Source: UBA3210 sp963653535
Lineage (GTDB): Bacteria; Bacillota_I; Bacilli_A; RFN20; CAG-449
Direction: 5' to 3'
Assembly: GCA_963653535.1 (NCBI GenBank)
Contig: CAVJWU010000022.1
Coordinates: forward strand, 1 to 25,114
Length of the DNA: 25,114 bases
Position 1 is the first letter of the stretch. Every line of letters starts with the position of its first letter. Below the pieces are notes generated by a model that searched no databases, was not told where the DNA came from, and saw nothing but the letters and a program-made list of their open reading frames with translations. The position numbers and the translations under genes were made by a program. Of this stretch, positions 15,080 through 22,741 are shown one piece after another.

Positions 15080-16246
15080 ATGGTAAATTTTCTTGCAAAA
15101 ATATTTATTAAAGACTACCAAGATATTGAAAAAGAAAAAGTCCGTTCCTCTTATGGCATTATGTGCGGAATTTTTGGTATCGTCTCGAATGTAATTTTAG
15201 TTATTATCAAAGTTTTCATTGGTATTTTATCGATGTCAATTTCTATTATTGCCGATGCGATTAATAACTTATCTGATTTCTTTAGTAGCTTACTTACTTT
15301 AATTGGCTTTAAAGTTGCTTCTAAACCCGCGGATAAAGAACATCCATTTGGACATCAAAGAATGGAATATGTTATTAGTTTAATCATTTCTTTAATTATC
15401 ATCTTTGTCGGTATTGAATTACTTTCTACTTCGATTCAAGGTATTATAACTCCTAAAGAAATAAAGGTAGATTTAATTACTTATATTATCTTAGGAATAT
15501 CAATATTTATTAAATTAATTCAAGGATTATTTTATTATTCTGCCGGAAAGAAAATTAATTCTGTTTCTTTAAAAGCTAGCTTTAAAGATTCTTTATTTGA
15601 TTGTATATCTACTAGTATTGTTTTAATTGGTAGTTTACTTTCTAAACTTATTAATTATAACCTCGATGGAATCTTAGGCTCATTAGTTTCTATATTTATT
15701 ATTATTTCTTCTTTAGGACTAGTTAAAGAATCGATTTCACCTTTAATTGGTGAAAGACCTAATAAAGAATTAATTAAAAATATTAAAAATGAAGTATTAT
15801 CTAATCCTCAAGTATTAGGAATTCACGATATGATTTTCCATGAATATGGAGTAAGTAAGATTTTCTTATCAATGCATGTAGAATTAGATGCCAGTATGGG
15901 ATTTTTATCTGCGCATGAATTAATCGATGAATTAGAATTACAAATACATAATAAATACCATGTAGAAATAGTTATGCATATGGATCCAATTGAAAAAGAT
16001 AATGAAGAACTTAATAAACAAGAAGAAATATTAATTAATGTATTATCTTCAATTGATAAAGATATCAAGTTTCATGATTTTAGAATGGTTAATGGTGCGA
16101 ATAAAATTAATTATATCTTTGATATAGTTATCCCTTTTAATTATAAATATACGGAAAAAGAAATTAAGAATATCATCAAAACTAAACTACAAGAAATAAA
16201 TCCTAAAATTGATGTAATTATTAATGTTGATTACGATTATTTGTAG
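15080..16246 (+). CDS. Cation diffusion facilitator, probably manganese type
   Basis: 388 residues. The CDF core is in place: first helices SNVILVIIKVFIGILSMSIS, metal-site helix IADAINNLSDF, loop SKPADKEHPFGHQRMEY, then helices to about 225, and a cytoplasmic ferredoxin-like C-terminal domain (SNPQVLGIHDM..., HVELDASM, HVEIVMHMDP). A second, shorter alpha/beta stretch (about 310-388) extends it past the 300 residues typical of FieF. Site A would be D59, N63, D170, D174 (KASFKDSLFDCIS). Zn transporters have His in the fifth helix; Asp here and Asn in helix 2 resemble Mn exporters such as MntE. It is a proton-coupled exporter in the inner membrane. It follows the Cys-motif gene by 3 bp. Confidence 0.85.
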   Translation: MVNFLAKIFIKDYQDIEKEKVRSSYGIMCGIFGIVSNVILVIIKVFIGILSMSISIIADAINNLSDFFSSLLTLIGFKVASKPADKEHPFGHQRMEYVISLIISLIIIFVGIELLSTSIQGIITPKEIKVDLITYIILGISIFIKLIQGLFYYSAGKKINSVSLKASFKDSLFDCISTSIVLIGSLLSKLINYNLDGILGSLVSIFIIISSLGLVKESISPLIGERPNKELIKNIKNEVLSNPQVLGIHDMIFHEYGVSKIFLSMHVELDASMGFLSAHELIDELELQIHNKYHVEIVMHMDPIEKDNEELNKQEEILINVLSSIDKDIKFHDFRMVNGANKINYIFDIVIPFNYKYTEKEIKNIIKTKLQEINPKIDVIINVDYDYL

Positions 16247-16276
16247 TATACTACTAACATTGAACGTGAGGTAAGT

Positions 16277-16591
16277 ATGAGCGAAATACAAAAGTATGTA
16301 ATATTAATAACAGTTGCATTTTTAATCTATGTTGTGTTTAAAACATTCTATAGAGCGAATTATATCAATAAACAATTTCCTAAATTTAATTTAAATGATG
16401 AAGAAGAAGTTAAAGAATTAGTCTCTCAAATGGGACTTCAAGGAGATGGCGATAATATCGATGTTAAGAAGATAAGTAAGATGCTTAACGATAAAAAGAA
16501 ATCTCTTATTATTGAAGAAGTAAAACTAGAATTAATTAAAGTAGTATTAGGAATCGCGATTATTGTTATCACCTGTTTAAATATCTTATAG
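16277..16591 (+). CDS. Small membrane protein with two end helices
   Basis: 104 residues. A membrane helix at 6-22 (YVILITVAFLIYVVFKTF) and another at the C-terminus (IKVVLGIAIIVITCLNIL) enclose a charged middle with EEVKELVSQMGLQGDGDNID. No family recognised. GTGAGG precedes the ATG; the gene lies 30 bp behind the CDF gene and is closed by a strong terminator, so it is probably the last gene of that operon. Confidence 0.65.
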   Translation: MSEIQKYVILITVAFLIYVVFKTFYRANYINKQFPKFNLNDEEEVKELVSQMGLQGDGDNIDVKKISKMLNDKKKSLIIEEVKLELIKVVLGIAIIVITCLNIL

Positions 16592-16609
16592 GCAATGGGA
16601 AACCATTGC
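16592..16609 (+). terminator. Terminator ending the cupin-CDF operon
   Basis: GCAATGG / CCATTGC with a GAAA tetraloop, then TTTTAATTT. Confidence 0.85.
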
Positions 16610-16617
16610 TTTTAATT

Positions 16618-16834
16618 TCTTAAATAAGACATCAATTATTAAAAGAATCTTTTTAGTTCTCTTCCTATCCAATTGTTGAATTTTTGAAATGGACTAATAA
16701 TATCTAATATCACAGTTATTTGTTACATATATGTGATGTTTTCTTTATGTAAAGGGCAAAGATATTACATTTAGTTCAATATAAAATAGATTTATCAAAA
16801 ATATAAATTAAATAATAGATTGAATAAAAAGTTG
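16618..16834. other. AT-rich intergenic DNA before rpmE
   Basis: No ORF. Only a dyad ATCACA...TGTGAT (about 16709-16738) with an ACATATATGT palindrome stands out; no factor can be assigned. Confidence 0.3.
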
Positions 16835-16863
16835 TTGAATAATAACAATATCTTTGATATTAT
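16835..16863 (+). promoter_or_regulatory. rpmE promoter
   Basis: TTGAAT, 17 bases, TATTAT; transcription would begin around 16870, about 45 bases before the rpmE start. Confidence 0.65.
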
Positions 16864-16870
16864 TTTTGTG

Positions 16871-16913
16871 CTGACTTAGGGCAAAACCTAGGCGAATTAA
16901 AGGAGTAAGCAAA
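16871..16913 (+). promoter_or_regulatory. rpmE 5' leader with a hairpin (possible L31 leader)
   Basis: CTTAGG / CCTAGG form a six-pair stem around GCAAAA, shortly before the AAAGGAG site. A hairpin so placed fits the ribosomal-protein leader type known for L31 genes, in which the protein controls its own translation. The match to the described Firmicutes L31 motif could not be tested. Confidence 0.4.
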
Positions 16914-17117
16914 ATGAAAAACGGAATTCATCCAAATTATTATGAAGCAAAAGTAACTTGCATCACATGTGGTACAACTTTCACAACTGGTTCAACAGTT
17001 AAAGAAATTCGTGTTGATACATGTTCAAATTGCCACCCATTCTACACAGGTAAACAAAGATTTACTCAAGCAGATGGCCGTGTTGATAAATTCAATAAGA
17101 AATACGGAATTAAGTAA
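16914..17117 (+). CDS. rpmE: Large-subunit ribosomal protein bL31 (zinc-binding form)
   Basis: 67 residues. MKNGIHPNYYEAKVTC is the standard L31 opening, with C16-x-x-C19 and C37-SNC40 forming the zinc ribbon, then HPFYTGKQR and the basic tail VDKFNKKYG. It bridges the subunits at the central protuberance. The two Cys pairs show the zinc-containing type rather than the zinc-free YtiA type. AAAGGAG lies ahead of the ATG. Monocistronic between its own promoter and a terminator. Confidence 0.97.
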   Translation: MKNGIHPNYYEAKVTCITCGTTFTTGSTVKEIRVDTCSNCHPFYTGKQRFTQADGRVDKFNKKYGIK

Positions 17118-17123
17118 GAATTT

Positions 17124-17149
17124 AACCGCCCATTACTTGAGGGCGGTTT
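17124..17149 (+). terminator. rpmE terminator
   Basis: ACCGCCC / GGGCGGT with a nine-base loop, followed by TTTTTT. Confidence 0.95.
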
Positions 17150-17171
17150 TTTAATATTAAGGAGAGAGATT

Positions 17172-18761
17172 ATGGCAAAAAAATATTTTTATGTAACAAC
17201 ACCTATTTACTATCCAAGCGCAAAATTACATATTGGACATGCTTATTGCACCACTATCGCGGATGTTATTGCTCGATATAATAGATTACAAGGTACTGAT
17301 ACTTATTTTTTAACTGGTACTGATGAACATGGTGAAAAAATCCAAAAGAATGCAGAAAAAGCTAATAAAACACCTCAACAATTTGTTGATGATATTGTCA
17401 CAGATATCAAGAAATTATGGTCTACAATGAAAATTTCTAACAACGATTTTATTAGAACAACTGATGAAAGACATGTAAAAGTAATTCAACAAGTATTTGA
17501 AAAGATGCTTGCGAATGATGATATTTATTTAGGTGAATACGAAGGATGGTATTGTACTCCTTGTGAATCATTCTGGACCGATACTCAAGTAGGCGAAGAA
17601 AAACTTTGCCCTGACTGCGGACGTCCTGTTCATAAAGCAAAAGAAGAATCTTATTTCTTTAGAATGAGTAAATATTCTTCTAAATTATTAGATTTTTATG
17701 AAAAACATCCTGATTTCATTACTCCTGAATCAAGAAAGAATGAAATGATCAAGAACTTCATTGAACCTGGTCTAGAAGATTTATGTGTTTCTAGAACTAC
17801 ATTTGATTGGGGTATTCCAGTATTATCAAATCCAAAACATGTTGTTTATGTTTGGTTAGACGCTTTATTTAACTACATCTCTGCATTAGGATATTTAAGT
17901 GAAGATAGTTCTAAATATGATAAGTTCTGGGGAGAAGATTCATATATCTTACATTTAATCGGTAATGATATTACTAGATTCCATGCAATCTATTGGCCTA
18001 TTTTCTTAATGAGCTTAGGCTTAAGATGCCCAGATAAACTTTATGTTACTGGTTTAATCATGATGAAAGATGGTAAGATGAGTAAATCTAAAGGTAATGT
18101 CATCGCACCTGAATCATTAATTGAAAGATATGGTATCGATGCTTTAAGATATTATTATGTTTCTGAAGTTGTCTTTGGACAAGATGGTTCATTTACTCCT
18201 GAACAATTCGTTGAAAGAATTAATATTGATTTAGCAAATGACTTCGGTAATCTTTTAAATAGAACTGTCGGTATGATTTCTAAATACTTTGATGGTGTTA
18301 TTCCTGAATATAAGGGTGCATTAACTGATTTAGATAAAGACTTAGAAGCAGTTGGAAGACATTCTATAAGTGAATATCATCAAAAGATGGATGCTTTAAA
18401 GATTAATGAAGCTTACGCAGCAGTATTTAGTTACATCTCAAGAGCGAATAAATATATTGAAGAAAGTAAACCTTGGGCACTAGCGAAAGATGAAACTAAG
18501 ACTGATGAATTAAAGTCTTGTATGAATCATTTAGCTAATGCATTAAGACAATGTGCGATTATGTTAAGTCCTACATTACTAGAAGCACCAACTAAATTAT
18601 TTGATCAACTAGGTATTGAAGGTTCTTTAAGAGAATATGCTTCATTAAATAGCTTTGATGCAATAGGAGGACAACACGTAACTAAAGGTGAACCTCTCTT
18701 CCCTAGATTAGATCCAGCTATCGAAGTAGAATACATCAAAAATTTGATGCAAGGTAAATAA
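17172..18761 (+). CDS. metG: Methionyl-tRNA synthetase
   Basis: 529 residues. It charges tRNA-Met with methionine and ATP in the cytosol. HIGH box at 20-23 (KLHIGHAY), KMSKS at 302-306 (GKMSKSKGN), and a zinc knuckle C128-TPC131 ... C146-PDC149. The domain order matches bacterial MetG: Rossmann core with connective peptide, stem-contact fold, and a helical anticodon domain with NKYIEESKPWALAK. It ends at 529 without the C-terminal EMAP/Trbp111-like tRNA-binding domain that longer forms carry. GGAGAGAG precedes the ATG. The next gene begins 2 bp after the stop, so the two are one operon. Confidence 0.98.
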   Translation: MAKKYFYVTTPIYYPSAKLHIGHAYCTTIADVIARYNRLQGTDTYFLTGTDEHGEKIQKNAEKANKTPQQFVDDIVTDIKKLWSTMKISNNDFIRTTDERHVKVIQQVFEKMLANDDIYLGEYEGWYCTPCESFWTDTQVGEEKLCPDCGRPVHKAKEESYFFRMSKYSSKLLDFYEKHPDFITPESRKNEMIKNFIEPGLEDLCVSRTTFDWGIPVLSNPKHVVYVWLDALFNYISALGYLSEDSSKYDKFWGEDSYILHLIGNDITRFHAIYWPIFLMSLGLRCPDKLYVTGLIMMKDGKMSKSKGNVIAPESLIERYGIDALRYYYVSEVVFGQDGSFTPEQFVERINIDLANDFGNLLNRTVGMISKYFDGVIPEYKGALTDLDKDLEAVGRHSISEYHQKMDALKINEAYAAVFSYISRANKYIEESKPWALAKDETKTDELKSCMNHLANALRQCAIMLSPTLLEAPTKLFDQLGIEGSLREYASLNSFDAIGGQHVTKGEPLFPRLDPAIEVEYIKNLMQGK

Positions 18762-18762
18762 G

Positions 18763-20103
18763 ATGATAGTAAGAGGTAAATGTATTGATATATCTCATGA
18801 AGGAAAAGGCGTTGTTAAAGCAAATAACAACGTCATTTTCTGCGATGGTATCTTTATTGGCGAAGAAGCTGATATCGAAATCATGTATCATCGTGCGGGA
18901 GTTGATTTTGGTAAAGTAAGAAAATTATATTCTTTATCTAAAGATCGTATTCAACCTAAATGTAAGATTTGTTCTTCCTGCGGAGGTTGCCAATATCAAC
19001 AATTAAATTACGATGCTCAATTAAAATTAAAAACTAATAGAGTTAAAAACGCACTTGAAAGAATTGGTAAGATTAACGCTTTTGTTAAACCATGCTTAGG
19101 CATGTCGGATCCATATTATTACCGAAATAAGATTCAAATGCCTTATGGGAAAGATAAAAAAGGTAATGTATATTACGGATTTTATCGTCAAAACACGCAT
19201 GAAATTATTCCTGTAAAAGAATGTGTAATCGAAGATAAAAGAGCTGCATCAATTCTTTGGGATATTAAAGAATTAGTTAAGAAACATAACATCTCAGTAT
19301 ATAATGAAAATTCTTCTCAAGGTATATTACGTTATGTACTTGTAAGAACTTCATATCATTATGATGAATTGATGATTGTTTTAGTGGTAAGTCAAATTAA
19401 TTTCGGCGGACAAAGAAACTTCATTGATGAATTAATTAAGTTACATCCTGAAATTACAACGATTGTCGCGAATGAAAATAAGAGAAATACTAATGTTATC
19501 TTAGGCACAAAAGAAAAAGTATTATATGGTAAAGGTCAGATTAAAGATTCTATCTTAGGTTTAACTTTTGAAATATCTGCTGCTTCTTTTTATCAAGTTA
19601 ACCCTGTACAAGTAGAGGTGTTATATCAAAAAGCATTAGACCTAATTGATATTAAAGATAACCAAATAGTTTTAGATGCTTATTCAGGAGTAGGAACTAT
19701 CGGCTTAATAGCCTCGAAGAACGCAAAAAAAGTTATCTCAGTAGAAATTAATGAATCTGCACATAAAAACGCGATAGAGAACGCGAAAAGAAACAATGTA
19801 ACTAATATTGAATTCTATCAAGGTGATGCAGGTGAATTTATTTATAACTATGAAGGTCAATTAGATGTAGTTATTATGGATCCTCCTAGAAAAGGTAGCG
19901 ATTCTAAGTTCTTAAATTCTATTAAATCTAGAAAGATTAAAAATGTTATTTATATTTCTTGTGACCCTGAAACCCTCGCAAGAGATTTATTAGAAATGTC
20001 AGATATGTATGATGTTACATATGTTCAACCAGTCGACATGTTCCCAATGACTTCACATGTTGAGACTGTGGTGTTGCTTTGTCGAAAAAATGGCGAAAAA
20101 TAG
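18763..20103 (+). CDS. rlmD: 23S rRNA (uracil-C5)-methyltransferase, RlmD/RlmCD type
   Basis: 446 residues. It makes 5-methyluridine in 23S rRNA with SAM. Order: TRAM-type beta domain (1-60), a [4Fe-4S] motif C67-KIC70-SSC73-GGC76 with YQQLNYDAQL, then a methyltransferase domain with VLDAYSGVGTIG, MDPPRKG and YISCDPETLARD (catalytic Cys in the last). PVDMFPMTSHVE is the usual ending. Gram-positive bacteria often have one RlmCD enzyme that modifies both U747 and U1939; whether this copy does both is not readable. Coupled to metG (2 bp gap), followed by a long terminator. Confidence 0.95.
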   Translation: MIVRGKCIDISHEGKGVVKANNNVIFCDGIFIGEEADIEIMYHRAGVDFGKVRKLYSLSKDRIQPKCKICSSCGGCQYQQLNYDAQLKLKTNRVKNALERIGKINAFVKPCLGMSDPYYYRNKIQMPYGKDKKGNVYYGFYRQNTHEIIPVKECVIEDKRAASILWDIKELVKKHNISVYNENSSQGILRYVLVRTSYHYDELMIVLVVSQINFGGQRNFIDELIKLHPEITTIVANENKRNTNVILGTKEKVLYGKGQIKDSILGLTFEISAASFYQVNPVQVEVLYQKALDLIDIKDNQIVLDAYSGVGTIGLIASKNAKKVISVEINESAHKNAIENAKRNNVTNIEFYQGDAGEFIYNYEGQLDVVIMDPPRKGSDSKFLNSIKSRKIKNVIYISCDPETLARDLLEMSDMYDVTYVQPVDMFPMTSHVETVVLLCRKNGEK

Positions 20104-20125
20104 CCAAAAATCATAAAAAATTGAT

Positions 20126-20165
20126 GGATTTCCTACTTATCAAAAAAGTGGGAAATTCTTTTTTT
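20126..20165 (+). terminator. Terminator of the metG-rlmD operon
   Basis: Thirteen-pair stem (GGATTTCCTACTT / AAGTGGGAAATTC, two wobble pairs), then TTTTTTT. Confidence 0.85.
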
Positions 20166-20473
20166 GTGCAAAAATCGCCCAAATGCCGGTAAAGCGGTAA
20201 AAATGGGGCCTTTACTAGTGGGTGGAAACAAATCAACGCCCAAAATGAATATTCATTAAAGAGCTTTTTTGCTTTTATAGTAGAAAAAGTACCTGATAAA
20301 ACTGCATTTTTTTATTTTTGGCAACTTATAATGTAATAAGCAAGTGCATATATATTTTCAAAAAGAAACTGTCGATTTAATCGAATGTTCTTTATATTTC
20401 ACAAATGTTCCTGCAAATTAACAAAGGTTAGAAATGCCTTAATGATATATTGGTTTTGAAAGGAGGTGCGACA
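20166..20473. other. Gene-free left end of the second foreign patch
   Basis: No ORF. It holds a dyad TCGATTTAATCGA at 20372-20384 and a repeated AATGTTC (about 20384 and 20405), both plausible operators for the XRE gene that follows, and a TATAAT near 20325 without a good -35 box. The change of composition begins near 20170. Confidence 0.4.
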
Positions 20474-21067
20474 ATGTTTGAAGATCGTCTTAAAGACCTA
20501 AGGAAGAAAAAGGGCGTCACGCAAACCCAGGTTGCTGAGAGCATTTACGTATTGAGAAGCCTTATAGCAAAATTCGAGACTGGAGCGGCGTATCCCAACA
20601 GGGAAACGTTGGAGAAGCTTGCTCTGTATTTTGATGTCCCGGTCTCCGAGCTTATTGATCAGGATGAGACGACGCTGGTGGCAGTGGAGACAAAAGACAT
20701 TTCAGAGAAAATTCATTTTATTGCTTTGATTTCCATTTTAACAATCGCCACAATTTACTCAATTATCGTCTTCGTCCCGATGCTTAAAGGAAGTAGATAC
20801 ATTTACCCAATTCCGCCTGGACAAGATCATCCGAACCGCGAGTATTTCTTTGCGAGCATTTTCTCCGGGACATACGAGCATGGTAATCCAATCGGCTTGA
20901 TTTCCTTTTTGCTCAGTTTTGTTTTGATTTGTTTGTCTTCTTCGTGCTTTATCTTTAAAGGGAAACGATATTCTGCTGTTCTTAGGTTGGCGACTTACGT
21001 TTTATTTTTTGTGGATGCTTTCGTTTGGGTCGCATCCGTCATTTGCTGTTTAAGCTACATATCATAG
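20474..21067 (+). CDS. XRE-type regulator fused to membrane helices
   Basis: 197 residues from the ATG at 20474, chosen over an in-frame start at 20450 because AAGGAGGTG lies just before it. Residues 5-62 are a Cro/C1 helix-turn-helix (LKDLRKKKGVTQTQVAESIY ... FETGAAYPNRETLEKLALYF). Three hydrophobic segments follow, at about 82-105, 139-160 and 170-192. A DNA-binding head on a membrane anchor suggests a sensor that reacts to the envelope or to a partner in the membrane; the signal is unknown. The G+C content is clearly above the host's, a sign of transfer. A short coupled ORF begins 12 bp after its stop. Confidence 0.75.
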   Translation: MFEDRLKDLRKKKGVTQTQVAESIYVLRSLIAKFETGAAYPNRETLEKLALYFDVPVSELIDQDETTLVAVETKDISEKIHFIALISILTIATIYSIIVFVPMLKGSRYIYPIPPGQDHPNREYFFASIFSGTYEHGNPIGLISFLLSFVLICLSSSCFIFKGKRYSAVLRLATYVLFFVDAFVWVASVICCLSYIS

Positions 21068-21078
21068 AGAGGTGAAAA

Positions 21079-21183
21079 ATGAGTTCAATTTTATTGGGTG
21101 AATATTCACCATGGATTATGGGGATTAACAGGAATTCACCTTCCGCTTCTGCTTATGCGCATGTTTTCGTCCTCAAGGATTGA
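21079..21183 (+). CDS. Short ORF behind the XRE-membrane gene
   Basis: 34 codons (MSSILLGEYSPWIMGINRNS ... VFVLKD) with an excellent ribosome site, GAGAGGTG, before the ATG. The family is unknown and the TGA end is abrupt, so it may be the N-terminal stub of a gene lost at a junction. Confidence 0.35.
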   Translation: MSSILLGEYSPWIMGINRNSPSASAYAHVFVLKD

Positions 21184-21189
21184 CTATTT

Positions 21190-21202
21190 ATGCTATAATT
21201 AA
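21190..21202 (+). promoter_or_regulatory. Extended -10 promoter element
   Basis: TGCTATAAT (TGn-TATAAT) without a recognisable -35 box; it would serve the hypothetical ORF at 21270. Confidence 0.35.
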
Positions 21203-21269
21203 CGTTGCAAATGTTGAAAAAAATAAAAAAATTGCCACGATAACTATGAAATAGTGAATATTCTAATGC

Positions 21270-21488
21270 TTGGGCAATTTTATTGATGGTGTCATCGCAG
21301 GTGTCGAGAATATAACGAGGAACGTTGAATATTCACATATTTGTAGGATCGAATGTCGCAAAGCTGATGGCACGGCATTCTTGGAATGTATCGTTTTTCT
21401 AGAGAATGTGCTTAAAGCATTAATAATTCCTGATACATCGGTTACACTAATAAAGAAAACAGGTGATACTAATGAATCAGAATTATGA
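21270..21488 (+). CDS. Hypothetical protein, upstream of the AbiEi fragment
   Basis: About 72 codons from a TTG (21270), with no good ribosome site. GNFIDGVIAGVENITRNVEY, RIECRKADGTAFLECIVFLE and LIIPDTSVTLIKKTG look like a small alpha/beta protein. I cannot name it. It overlaps the AbiEi fragment by 17 bp in another frame, the spacing of a real operon. Foreign base composition. The real start may lie further left, and the 5' end may be missing. Confidence 0.4.
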   Translation: MGNFIDGVIAGVENITRNVEYSHICRIECRKADGTAFLECIVFLENVLKALIIPDTSVTLIKKTGDTNESEL

Positions 21489-21591
21489 AACGCTTGAAAT
21501 GATGATGGAAACTGGAGATGGAAGCATATCAAGGAAAGACGCCATCGCGAACGGCATTCCGCCAGCGGCATTAACAAGGTCTAATATATAA
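21472..21591 (+). pseudogene. AbiEi-type antitoxin, N-terminal fragment
   Basis: 39 codons: MNQNYETLEMMMETGDGSIS, then RKDAIANGIPPAALTR, and a short foreign tail. This is the opening winged-helix segment of AbiEi-family (type IV) antitoxins, whose full length is usually about 200 residues. The sequence leaves the family after LTR, exactly where acetyltransferase sequence starts (about 21575), so the gene was truncated by recombination. AGGTGATACTA stands before the ATG. No AbiEii toxin is in the window. Confidence 0.65.
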
Positions 21592-22088
21592 TGACTTTGA
21601 TGAAGATTTATTTAACCGTAGGGTCAAAGCAAAGAAATTATTTAGAGCCTATAATAAAACAGAAGAAGAAACTGAATTAAGATATGAACTTATGCAACAA
21701 CTATTTTAAGAAGTTGGCAAGAATATTAAGATTGAAGATGATGTCTATATTAACTTTGACTGTATTATTTTAGACTGTGCAGAAGTTACAATAGGATCAC
21801 ATACATTAATTGGACCTAATGTTGGTCTATATGCCGCGAATCATTCAATAGATGCTTCGGAACGTATTAATGGAGGATGCTACTCTAAACCTATTCATAT
21901 TGGAAAAAAATGTATGGTTAGGTGGAGATGTAAAAGTATTACCTGGTGTAAGTGTTGGTGATAATTCAATTATTGGAACTGGTAGTATTGTTACGAAAGA
22001 TATTCCATCAAATGTTGTCGCGGCAGGTAATCCATGTAAGATTATTCGAGAAATAACTGATAAAGATAAAACAGGCTATTTTAGATAA
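21576..22088 (+). pseudogene. Maltose/galactoside O-acetyltransferase, broken
   Basis: A left-handed beta-helix acetyltransferase of the LacA/Maa/NodL group, which acetylates sugars with acetyl-CoA. The reading IYNDFDEDLFNRRVKAKKLF ... LMQQLF hits TAA at 21706-21708, then EVGKNIKIE joins directly to DDVYINFDCIILDCAEVTIG. About 14 residues (the usual 'PPF-x-C-DYG' segment) are missing in frame. GPNVGLYAANHSID keeps the catalytic His. A seven-A run near 21905 carries one extra A; correcting it gives IGKNVWLGGDVKVLPGVSVG ... IIGTGSIVTKDIPSNVVAAG. The N-terminal methionine is lost at the junction with the AbiEi fragment. At least four lesions: a true pseudogene. Confidence 0.9.
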
Positions 22089-22185
22089 GAAGAAATATAT
22101 TTTGTTTGTATTATAATAAGAGCAACATATAGTTGCGTGATTAAAGTTAAATTTCAAGCTAAACTAAAAGTGTAAGGAGGCAAAT

Positions 22186-22644
22186 ATGATTGATTCAGTT
22201 AAAGTTGGAAAGAAAATATATGCTTTAAGAAAAGAGAACTCTCTTACTCAAGAAGATTTAGCTAATAAACTTATGGTGACGCGTCAAGTTATTTCTAAAT
22301 GGGAATTAGGGAACTCTCTTCCTAGTATTGATTTAATTATAGAATTATCAAGATTATTTGATACATCAATAGAAGAAATACTATGTTTAAAAGATGAATC
22401 AATATCTAATATCGATGAATCTAATATCTTCAAAGGACATAATAGAAAATACATTCTAGATAAGATAATTGATGGAGAGATTAAAGTTAATTTAGTTAAT
22501 GTATTTTATCAATTTTCACCTATTGAAAGAATTTTAATTATTAATGCAATAAAGGAAGGTAAAATTAAAGTGAATATAAAAGATTTTTCTACAAGGTTAA
22601 CCGATATAGAAAAAAGATTACTTTATGAAAAAGAAAGAGAATAA
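22186..22644 (+). CDS. XRE-family regulator with C-terminal helical repeats
   Basis: 152 residues. Residues 7-62 form a Cro/C1 helix-turn-helix (IYALRKENSLTQEDLANKLM, then SKWELGNSLPSIDLIIEL). The C-terminal 55 residues hold two related units of about 25 residues: IKVNLVNVFYQFSPIERILI (99-118) and IKVNIKDFSTRLTDIEKRLL (127-146). The first resembles the PF repeats of the protein encoded two genes downstream, suggesting the two interact or share a ligand. AAGGAGG precedes the ATG. The reading frame overlaps the next small ORF by 20 bp. Native composition. Probably regulates its own operon. Confidence 0.8.
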   Translation: MIDSVKVGKKIYALRKENSLTQEDLANKLMVTRQVISKWELGNSLPSIDLIIELSRLFDTSIEEILCLKDESISNIDESNIFKGHNRKYILDKIIDGEIKVNLVNVFYQFSPIERILIINAIKEGKIKVNIKDFSTRLTDIEKRLLYEKERE

Positions 22645-22741
22645 GAAAGAATATCGTAAAGATATTAAAAAATATAATGGAGAATTCTATGAAAATGATA
22701 ATTATAGAGAATTCATATTAGAAAAGAGGAGAAAATTATGA
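22625..22741 (+). CDS. 38-residue highly charged small protein
   Basis: ATG at 22625 lies inside the end of the XRE gene, and the TGA at 22739-22741 overlaps the next ATG as ATGA. The product (MKKKENKKEYRKDI ... NDNYREFILEKRRKL) is rich in Lys, Glu and Tyr, one predicted helix, with no membrane segment. The double overlap makes translation by coupling likely and argues that the frame is kept for a purpose. The family is unknown. It could bind the very acidic product of the following gene. Confidence 0.55.
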   Translation: MKKKENKKEYRKDIKKYNGEFYENDNYREFILEKRRKL

